NCBI GenBank assembly: GCA_016700075.1
Contig: CP065000.1
Location: 2,914,001 to 2,978,000, forward strand
Direction: 5' to 3'
DNA length: 64,000 nucleotides
From: Acidobacteriota bacterium
GTDB lineage: Bacteria; Acidobacteriota; Blastocatellia; Pyrinomonadales; Pyrinomonadaceae
Shown: piece by piece, positions 58,617-64,000 of the stretch
Numbering within the stretch: position 1 is the first letter of the stretch
Layout: the number at the start of each line of letters is the position of its first letter
Notes under the pieces: generated by a model
Seen by the model: only the letters and a program-made list of their open reading frames with translations
The model's database searches: none
What the model was told of the DNA's origin: nothing
Position numbers and translations under genes: made by a program

Positions 58617-59996
58617 GCAAAATCCTTGTCAGTGAGTTCGCAGGAAAAGCCGATAGTAATGAAATTCGGCGGCACGTCGGTCGGCGACGTCGCGGCTTTC
58701 GAGCGCGTTCGCGGCATCGTCGGTTCGCTGGCCGGCCGAAAGCCGATCGTCGTCGTGTCTGCGATGACGAAGGTAACAGATGCTTTGCTCGCGGCGTTCG
58801 AACTGGCACGAAACGGCAATTTGGACGATGCGAAGGCATCGCTCGAGCCGCATTTTGCACGCCATGTGGTGGTCGCGGGAGATTTTTTGAGTGATGGCAG
58901 GTCGGACGTTTTCGATACGGAGCTTGAGCTCGCCCACGGTGAGTTGTCTGATCTTCTGTTGCGAACATCGCGCCGCAGCCTGCCGCTTTCGATGCTGAAG
59001 GACGCCATAGTCAGCTATGGCGAACAACTTTCATCACGGCTTCTAACTGAGGTTTTGCGGAACAACGGCGTTCCGGCAAGGCACGTTGATTCGCGTCGGC
59101 TGATCGTAACTGACGACGAATTCGGCGCAGCGGAAGCTCTTTGGGACGAAACGCGTGATCTGTTGAAACTCGAATTCGCATCGCGAACCGACGCTGAGGA
59201 AGTGCCGATAATGGGCGGCTTTATCGCGGCAAATCGTGCCGGCGAGACGACGACGCTCGGACGCGGCGGTTCGGATTATACAGCGGCACTGGTCGCAGCT
59301 GCGGTTGACGCCGAAGAGCTGCAGATCTGGACCGACGTTACAGGCGTGATGACCTGCGACCCGCGTATTTGCAGCGATGCTCGGACGATACCTGTCCTGT
59401 CGTACGAAGAAGCGGCAGAGCTTGCGTATTTCGGTGCCAAAGTTCTGCATCCGAAAACGATCAAGCCGGCGGTTGATCACGGAATTCCGGTGCGAGTCTG
59501 CAATACTTTCGAGCCCGATGCCGTCGGCACGATGGTCGTCGCCGAATCAGGCGAAACGCCGAACAAGATCAAGTCGATCGCCCACAAAAAGGGCATTACG
59601 ATACTTCGAGTCACGTCTGCTCGGATGCTCGGCAGCTACGGTTTCATGAGCGCCGTCTTTCAGATATTTGACCGTTATCGAACCGTTATCGACGTTATTT
59701 CGACCTCCGAAGTCTCGATAGCTTTGACGCTCGATGACACGGCATCGCTCGAGAAGATAACTGAAGAACTCGCACGGCTCGGCGATGTCGAGGCCGAACA
59801 CGGCTACGCCGTTATCTGCGTCGTCGGCGAAGGCCTGCGAGCCTCGACGGGACTTGCATCAAAAGTTTTCTCGACCATTAAAGACGTGAACATAGCCCTC
59901 GTTTCGCACGGTGCATCGAGCGTTAATCTGACGTTCGTTGTTAAAGAGGACGTCGCCCCTGACGTTATCAAGAAGCTGCATGGCGAATTCTTTTAA
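58614..59996 (+). CDS. lysC: aspartate kinase
   Basis: LysC phosphorylates aspartate, the first step to lysine, threonine and methionine. The 460-residue monofunctional enzyme has IVMKFGGTSVGD at about residues 13-24, VVSAMTKVTD, LGRGGSDYTA near 220, TDVTGVMTCDPR and KVLHPKT, then two C-terminal ACT domains (ITILRVTSARMLGSYGFMSA, VISTSEVSIALTLDD). GTG 58614 gives a short leader; GTG 58632 is also possible. First gene of a lysine operon running to the window end; only three bases separate it from the next gene. Confidence 0.93.
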   Translation: MAKSLSVSSQEKPIVMKFGGTSVGDVAAFERVRGIVGSLAGRKPIVVVSAMTKVTDALLAAFELARNGNLDDAKASLEPHFARHVVVAGDFLSDGRSDVFDTELELAHGELSDLLLRTSRRSLPLSMLKDAIVSYGEQLSSRLLTEVLRNNGVPARHVDSRRLIVTDDEFGAAEALWDETRDLLKLEFASRTDAEEVPIMGGFIAANRAGETTTLGRGGSDYTAALVAAAVDAEELQIWTDVTGVMTCDPRICSDARTIPVLSYEEAAELAYFGAKVLHPKTIKPAVDHGIPVRVCNTFEPDAVGTMVVAESGETPNKIKSIAHKKGITILRVTSARMLGSYGFMSAVFQIFDRYRTVIDVISTSEVSIALTLDDTASLEKITEELARLGDVEAEHGYAVICVVGEGLRASTGLASKVFSTIKDVNIALVSHGASSVNLTFVVKEDVAPDVIKKLHGEFF

Positions 59997-59999
59997 AAA

Positions 60000-61025
60000 A
60001 TGGACCTTTTCAATCTAACGAAAAAACTGATGTCGATCCCGTCCGTCTCCGGCGATGAGGAAGCGGTCGGGCTATGGCTCCGCGATCATCTCGGGTCGTT
60101 GGGATGGACAGTCGATCTGCAGCCGGTTTCTGAGAATCAAAATAACGTTATCGCTTATCTGAATGACGCGCCGCGTGTGTGGTTCTCAACGCACATGGAC
60201 ACCGTGCCGCCGTTCATCCCGCCGACCGAGGATGACGAAAAGATCTACGGCCGCGGGGCTTGCGATGCGAAGGGAATCATCGCAGCTCAAATTACCGCCG
60301 CCGAGCAATTGCGAAAAGAGGGAATTGAGAACATCGGCCTGCTCTACACGGTCGAAGAAGAGCGTTCGTCTGCGGGTGCAAAGGTCGCGAATGCCCACCC
60401 GCTTGCCGCGACATGTGAGTACATGATCAACGGCGAACCGACAGACAACGATCTGGCCATCGGTTCCAAAGGCTCTTTCCGTCTTATGATCAAAACCAAG
60501 GGCAAGGCCGCACATTCGGCCTATCCCGAAGAAGGCGAATCCGCCATCGAGGCATTGCTTGACATACTTGAGGATATCCGGCATACGCATTTTCCGCACG
60601 ACGATTTCTTTGGCGAAACGACCGTAAATATCGGCACCATTGACGGCGGTTTGGCACTGAACGTTATCCCGCCGCATGCTGAGGCGGGGCTTTTGATACG
60701 CCTGACGACAGACCGCGAGCCTATCGAAAAAGCTCTCGAATCTGTCGTCCGCGGACGCGGCGAGATCGAAGTGCTGTCATGCAGTGAGCCGGTAAAGCTG
60801 ACGCCGGTCGAGGGTTTCACGCAAAAGGTCGTGCGGTTCACGACCGACATCCCGCATTTGCCGAACTGGGGCAAACCGCTCCTCCTCGGCCCGGGCTCGA
60901 TACTCGTCGCGCACACGAAGGATGAGTTCGTGTTGAAGAAGGACCTCGAAACGGCGGTCGGGCTTTACATTTCTCTTGCCAGACAACTTCTCACCACAGA
61001 GCCCACAGACGAAACAGAGCAATAA
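60000..61025 (+). CDS. M20-family deacylase, probable succinyl-diaminopimelate desuccinylase
   Basis: The 341-residue metallopeptidase-fold protein has VWFSTHMDTVPP (first zinc histidine and catalytic Asp), GRGACDAKG (bridging Asp), YTVEEERSSAGA (catalytic Glu pair), the lid domain with KGKAAHSAYP and the last zinc histidine in VAHTKDE. Sequence type is ArgE/DapE/LysK-like. The surrounding lysC, dapB, dapA and dapD, the last a succinyltransferase, make DapE (desuccinylase) the most economical role. The final residues TTEPTDETEQ are encoded by a CACAGAG repeat arm, so the natural C-terminus has been altered. Confidence 0.85.
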   Translation: MDLFNLTKKLMSIPSVSGDEEAVGLWLRDHLGSLGWTVDLQPVSENQNNVIAYLNDAPRVWFSTHMDTVPPFIPPTEDDEKIYGRGACDAKGIIAAQITAAEQLRKEGIENIGLLYTVEEERSSAGAKVANAHPLAATCEYMINGEPTDNDLAIGSKGSFRLMIKTKGKAAHSAYPEEGESAIEALLDILEDIRHTHFPHDDFFGETTVNIGTIDGGLALNVIPPHAEAGLLIRLTTDREPIEKALESVVRGRGEIEVLSCSEPVKLTPVEGFTQKVVRFTTDIPHLPNWGKPLLLGPGSILVAHTKDEFVLKKDLETAVGLYISLARQLLTTEPTDETEQ

Positions 61026-61063
61026 AAAACAGGCCTCTCTGTGCCCGCTGTGGGCTCTGTGGT
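60993..61063. repeat. class 1 inverted-arm element, CACAGAG 10-bp unit
   Basis: ACCACAGAGCCCACAG (60993-61008) is perfectly inverted at 61048-61063. Each arm continues as 10-bp units: left ACCACAGAGC, CCACAGACGA, AACAGAGCAA; right (minus strand) ACCACAGAGC, CCACAGCGGG, CACAGAGAGG. It covers the stop of the M20 gene and ends 12 bases before the dapB ATG; it could also act as a transcription attenuator inside the operon. Confidence 0.8.
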
Positions 61064-61075
61064 AAAACTTCATGT

Positions 61076-61777
61076 ATGAAGCTTGCACTTATCGGTTATG
61101 GGGCGATGGGCAAATGCATCGAGCGGATCGCCATCGAACGCGGCCATGAAAAGGTCGTCATCGTGAACGAAAGCCACAGAGGCCTAGATCCGGAGCAGCT
61201 CGCAGAAACTCTCAAGATCGCTGATGTTGCCATCGATTTTTCTGCGGCTTCGGCCGTTCGGCGGAACGTGGAGGCCTGCATGCTGGCGGGGCTGCCGCTT
61301 GTCGAGGGCACGACCGGCTGGAACACCGAAAAGGAAGACATCGAAAAGCTCGTAGCGGATGGCCGCGGTGCCTTTGTTTTTGCGGCGAATTTTTCCATCG
61401 GCGTTAACCTCTTCTACCGCATCGTCGAACACGCGGCGGCGATGTTCGCAAAATTTCCGGAATACGAAGCTTTTATCGAAGAGCAACACCATTCCCGCAA
61501 ACTTGACAGCCCGAGCGGCACGGCCCTCAAGATCAAAGAGCTAGCTGCAAAACACGTCGAAATTGGGGACATAGCGGCGACACGTGCGGGGAATATTCCG
61601 GGAACTCACACGCTTGGATTCGACGGCAAAGCCGATCAGATCACTCTCACCCACACCGCTCGCGGCCGCGAAGGCTTTGCTTTAGGCGCCGTCATGGCCG
61701 CGGAGTGGATCATTGGTAAGAAAGGAGTTTTTGACTTTGACGAGGTCATCGACGAGATCATTGCGTCAAAAATATAA
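61076..61777 (+). CDS. dapB: 4-hydroxy-tetrahydrodipicolinate reductase
   Basis: DapB reduces the DapA product with NAD(P)H. The 233-residue protein starts MKLALIGYGAMGKCIE (Rossmann GxGxMG), and has DVAIDFSAASAV, EGTTGW, the catalytic EEQHHSRKLDSPSGTALK region around residue 140 and RAGNIPGTHTLGFDG. All key residues are present; it belongs to the shorter DapB type. Its TAA stop overlaps the first bases (AACC) of the left repeat flanking the nuclease-like gene. Confidence 0.94.
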   Translation: MKLALIGYGAMGKCIERIAIERGHEKVVIVNESHRGLDPEQLAETLKIADVAIDFSAASAVRRNVEACMLAGLPLVEGTTGWNTEKEDIEKLVADGRGAFVFAANFSIGVNLFYRIVEHAAAMFAKFPEYEAFIEEQHHSRKLDSPSGTALKIKELAAKHVEIGDIAATRAGNIPGTHTLGFDGKADQITLTHTARGREGFALGAVMAAEWIIGKKGVFDFDEVIDEIIASKI

Positions 61778-62270
61778 CCACAGATAAACACAAATGGACA
61801 CAGATGAAGACAGCTTAGTTTTGACCGGAAACGCGGATCCTCATGTTGCGACATTGGGAGAGCTGAACCCGGTAACTGAAAAGATCATTGGCTGCGCTTA
61901 TACGGTGAGTAACGGGTTGGGGGCTGGCTTTCTTGAGAAAGTTTATGAGAATGCACTCGCCCACGAAATGCGAAAAGGCGGACTTAAAGTGACCCAGCAA
62001 CAGTCCTTTCGCGTGCTTTATGACAATGTTGAGGTCGGATACTATGAGGCTGACATCGTCGTCGAGGGAAAAGTGCTGGTTGAATTGAAGGCCGTGAGAT
62101 CTCTTGATGAGGTACACAGGGCACAGTGCATGAACTATCTGCGGGCTAGTGGACTGAGGATCTGTTTACTTATCAACTTTGCGACACCCAGGATACAGAT
62201 AAAACGAATTGCACGATGAAATGCCCTCTCTTATGTTTGTATCCGTGTTTATCTGTGTTCATCTGTGGTT
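61776..62270. mobile_element. putative cassette: nuclease-like gene between 30-bp inverted repeats
   Basis: The left end (61776-61805) is AACCACAGAT, AAACACAAAT, GGACACAGAT. The right end (62241-62270), read on the minus strand, is AACCACAGAT, GAACACAGAT, AAACACGGAT. By my count 25 of 30 bases agree. Between them lies a single gene encoding a GxxExxY protein whose ATG is inside the left repeat. The cassette sits between dapB and dapA, two genes that need to be co-expressed. No transposase is present and no target duplication is evident, so mobility is inference. Confidence 0.5.
61794..62219 (+). CDS. GxxExxY protein, PD-(D/E)xK nuclease-like
   Basis: A 141-residue protein. GAGFLEKVYENAL contains the name-giving GxxExxY (Gly-Phe-Leu-Glu-Lys-Val-Tyr), and GYYEADIVVEGKVLVELKAV has the D...ExK spacing of the PD-(D/E)xK nuclease core; RAQCMNYLRASG follows with a conserved Gln. 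The family is widespread, of unknown role, and assigned to the nuclease superfamily by fold. The first six residues (MDTDED) come from the repeat that contains the start codon. It interrupts the lysine operon without an obvious metabolic link. Confidence 0.85.
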   Translation: MDTDEDSLVLTGNADPHVATLGELNPVTEKIIGCAYTVSNGLGAGFLEKVYENALAHEMRKGGLKVTQQQSFRVLYDNVEVGYYEADIVVEGKVLVELKAVRSLDEVHRAQCMNYLRASGLRICLLINFATPRIQIKRIAR

Positions 62271-62282
62271 AAATTCTAAATT

Positions 62283-63176
62283 ATGACGCTACCAAGAGAT
62301 TGGATACGAGGTGTGGGGACGGCTTTAGTGACGCCGTTTAGAAAGGACGGTTCTATCGACGAGGAGTGCTTCGTCTCGCTGGTCGAGCGGCAGATAAAGA
62401 ACGGCGTAAAGCTGCTCGTGCCGTGCGGAACAACGGGCGAAAGCGTTACGATGAGCGAAGCCGAACGGATTCAGATCATCAAATTGACGGTTTCGACCGC
62501 ACATAAACGCGGAGCAAAGGTCATCGCCGGCACTGGCGGCAACAACACTGCTGCGGCCATCGAATTCACGCGCAAGGCTCGCGAAACTGGTGCCGATGCG
62601 GCGTTGATCGTCGCTCCGTATTACAACAAGCCGACGCAGGCGGGAATGTTCGCCCATTTCTCGGAGATTGCAAAGAGCGTAAAGGGTTTTCCGATCATGC
62701 TCTACAACGTGCCTTCGCGAACGTCTTCAAATATCTCTGCAGAAACGACACTTCGGCTTGCCGATGCACACGAGAACATCGTCGCGACAAAAGAGGCGTC
62801 CGGGAATTTTTCCCAGGTGATGGAAATATTGGCGAAACGGCCCCGGAATTTCAAAGTGTTTTCCGGCGATGATGCGACGACGATACCGCTGATAGCGCTT
62901 GGCGCCGACGGCCTTGTTTCGGTGATTTCCAACGAAATGCCTAAAGAGACCACGAAAATGGTCGAGCACGCTCTGAACGGGTCATTTCATTTCGCACGCA
63001 AGATCCATTACAAACTGCTGCCGCTGATGGAGGCGAATTTCATCGAATCCTCGCCCGCCCCGTGCAAATTCGTGATGAAAGAAATGGGCCTGCTCGAAGA
63101 GAATCTAAGGCTTCCGCTCGTTCCTGTAAGTGAGGCCGCCAGAAAGACGTTGCGCGGGGCCATGCCCAATCAATAA
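62283..63176 (+). CDS. dapA: 4-hydroxy-tetrahydrodipicolinate synthase
   Basis: DapA condenses pyruvate with aspartate semialdehyde. The 297-residue TIM barrel has GVGTALVTPF, VPCGTTGES (catalytic threonine pair), the tyrosine in LYNVPSRT near 133, the Schiff-base lysine in VATKEASGN near 161 and GDDATTIPLIALGADG. Length is standard. The right-hand repeat of the nuclease cassette ends 12 bases before the ATG, so no ribosome binding site of usual form is present. Confidence 0.95.
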   Translation: MTLPRDWIRGVGTALVTPFRKDGSIDEECFVSLVERQIKNGVKLLVPCGTTGESVTMSEAERIQIIKLTVSTAHKRGAKVIAGTGGNNTAAAIEFTRKARETGADAALIVAPYYNKPTQAGMFAHFSEIAKSVKGFPIMLYNVPSRTSSNISAETTLRLADAHENIVATKEASGNFSQVMEILAKRPRNFKVFSGDDATTIPLIALGADGLVSVISNEMPKETTKMVEHALNGSFHFARKIHYKLLPLMEANFIESSPAPCKFVMKEMGLLEENLRLPLVPVSEAARKTLRGAMPNQ

Positions 63177-63290
63177 GGCCGGCCACATAGGCCGTGTAAC
63201 GGCCGCCAAGCATGTAGCCCACACCGTTTCGGTGTGGGATGGGAGGAACATTAACAATATCAGCTCGCATAGCGGGCGGCAGCAAGACAA
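63177..63290. repeat. composite of palindromes between dapA and dapD
   Basis: Two hairpins lie in this spacer: GGCCG/CGGCC around TGTAA (63190-63204) and CCCACACCG/CGGTGTGGG around TTT (63218-63238, perfect 9 bp). A possible worn REP-like core, GCATAGCGGGCGG, is at 63267-63279. No T run follows any of them, so they look like repeat hairpins or an internal attenuator rather than a terminator. The first starts at the base after the dapA stop. Confidence 0.55.
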
Positions 63291-63308
63291 TGGAAGAGAA
63301 TAAAAAGA

Positions 63309-64000
63309 ATGCAATTACGCAGCCAGATCGAACAACTTTTTTCCAGATCTGAATTCACCTCGGACGACCGCGCGGTCTTCGAAGAATTCAAGACGGCGTT
63401 GCGAATCGGCGATATACGTTCTGCGGAAAGAGGCGACGACGGAGTTTGGCGAGCGAATTCATGGGTAAAACAGGGAATTCTGCTCGGGTTTCGGATGGGC
63501 AAGATGGTCGAGATCTCGAAGCCGACCGAGACGCTGCAATTTTTTGATAAAGACACATTTCCGCTCAGGCCAACTTCGCTGGAAGACAAGATCCGCATCG
63601 TTCCGGGCGGCTCAACGATCCGTGATGGCTCGTATGTTGCTGAAAATGTTGTACTTATGCCGCCGTGCTACATCAATGTCGGAGCATACGTTGACGAAGG
63701 GACGATGGTTGACAGCCACGCACTTGTCGGCTCGTGCGCTCAGATCGGAAAACGCGTTCACCTTTCTGCAGCGGCTCAGATAGGCGGCGTGCTCGAGCCT
63801 GTGAATGCAACGCCGGTGATCATTGAAGATGATGTTCTTGTCGGCGGGAACACCGGAGTTTACGAAGGAACCATCGTTCGAGAAGGTGCAGTTTTGGCAA
63901 GCGGTGTTATATTGACGCGCTCAACACCTGTATTCGACCTGCCGAATAACCGCGTCATCAAAGCTGAAGACGGCGGTTCGCTGGTGATACCTGCGGGAGC
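63309..64000 (+). CDS. dapD: tetrahydrodipicolinate N-succinyltransferase (3' end beyond the window)
   Basis: Open from ATG 63309 to the window end, 230 codons. The N-terminus MQLRSQIEQLF leads into VWRANSWVKQGILLGF, then a hexapeptide-repeat beta helix with MVDSHALVGSCAQIGKRVHL, LEPVNATPVIIEDDV and the GVILTRSTPVFDL block, all diagnostic of DapD. DapD succinylates tetrahydrodipicolinate, committing the pathway to the succinylase branch. A GGAAGAGAA stretch lies upstream of the ATG. It follows dapA after the composite palindrome spacer. Confidence 0.93.
   Translation, partial: MQLRSQIEQLFSRSEFTSDDRAVFEEFKTALRIGDIRSAERGDDGVWRANSWVKQGILLGFRMGKMVEISKPTETLQFFDKDTFPLRPTSLEDKIRIVPGGSTIRDGSYVAENVVLMPPCYINVGAYVDEGTMVDSHALVGSCAQIGKRVHLSAAAQIGGVLEPVNATPVIIEDDVLVGGNTGVYEGTIVREGAVLASGVILTRSTPVFDLPNNRVIKAEDGGSLVIPAG

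Noticed and set aside
61776..62270. Target-site duplication around the GxxExxY cassette
   Set aside because: The bases just outside the inverted repeats (ATAT on the left, AAAT on the right) do not form a clear direct repeat, so no duplication is claimed.

Overview
The window reads as a chromosomal segment of a Gram-negative bacterium with roughly 53% G+C and dense coding on both strands. The gene content (a fused fatty acyl-CoA reductase/AMP ligase/ACP/acyltransferase, many secreted peptidases, a CYTH protein beside polyphosphate kinase, a BrxA/BrxB-type bacilliredoxin, a complete dap-type lysine operon) and the wealth of palindromic dispersed repeats suggest an uncultured member of the Acidobacteriota, probably class Blastocatellia (Pyrinomonadaceae-like). 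That placement is inferred from memory of related genomes and was not tested. No phage, integrase, transposase, rRNA or CRISPR array is visible.

Layout. 1-5146: cut exported protein, NDP-sugar nucleotidyltransferase, TPR protein, then a small membrane protein with thiE and thiD. 5148-11999: beta-barrel-like protein, acyP, apt, tRNA-Arg(CCT), nnr, tsaE, ppk1 and a convergent CYTH gene. 12083-16960: bacilliredoxin, PilZ, radA, then yacL-like/ispD/ispF. 17022-22665: pyrimidine-nucleoside phosphorylase with a BMP-type nucleoside-binding lipoprotein and its ATPase (no permease), an aminotransferase and coaD. 22820-35516: HAD-IB phosphatase, LarA-like protein, an apparently interrupted stretch with a DUF389 gene, the 1491-residue FAR/AMP-ligase/ACP/PlsC enzyme, an M16 peptidase and an epimerase; I read this as a lipid (possibly ether-lipid) assembly locus. 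35509-45164: amino-acid permease, a class-A beta-lactamase-like serine hydrolase, a PAS/GGDEF/EAL protein, S9 and M19 peptidases. 45287-53600: secA, an uncharacterised two-gene unit, a truncated Ski2-type helicase, an exported protein, a methyltransferase and an alkA-type glycosylase. 53693-58580: DUF488, acetyl-CoA synthetase-like enzyme, an SDR whose 3' end is repeated four times, and a cysteine-synthase-like enzyme. 58614-64000: lysC, dapE-like, dapB, a GxxExxY nuclease-like gene, dapA and dapD (cut by the window end), a near-complete diaminopimelate/lysine operon.

The most unusual signal is not a gene. The window holds at least two classes of dispersed palindromic repeat. Class 1 elements have two inverted arms, each built from 2-5 tandem copies of a short unit whose length is fixed within an element (7, 8, 9 or 10 bp). 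They sit on gene starts and stops, one is inside the acetyl-CoA synthetase gene in frame, and one pair flanks the GxxExxY nuclease gene like terminal inverted repeats. Class 2 elements are REP-like hairpins with a shared GCGNTAGCG-type core; two are translated in frame inside enzymes (nnr and the acetyl-CoA synthetase), one supplies the end of the glycosylase, and one lies in every unit of the 104-bp tandem array behind the SDR gene.
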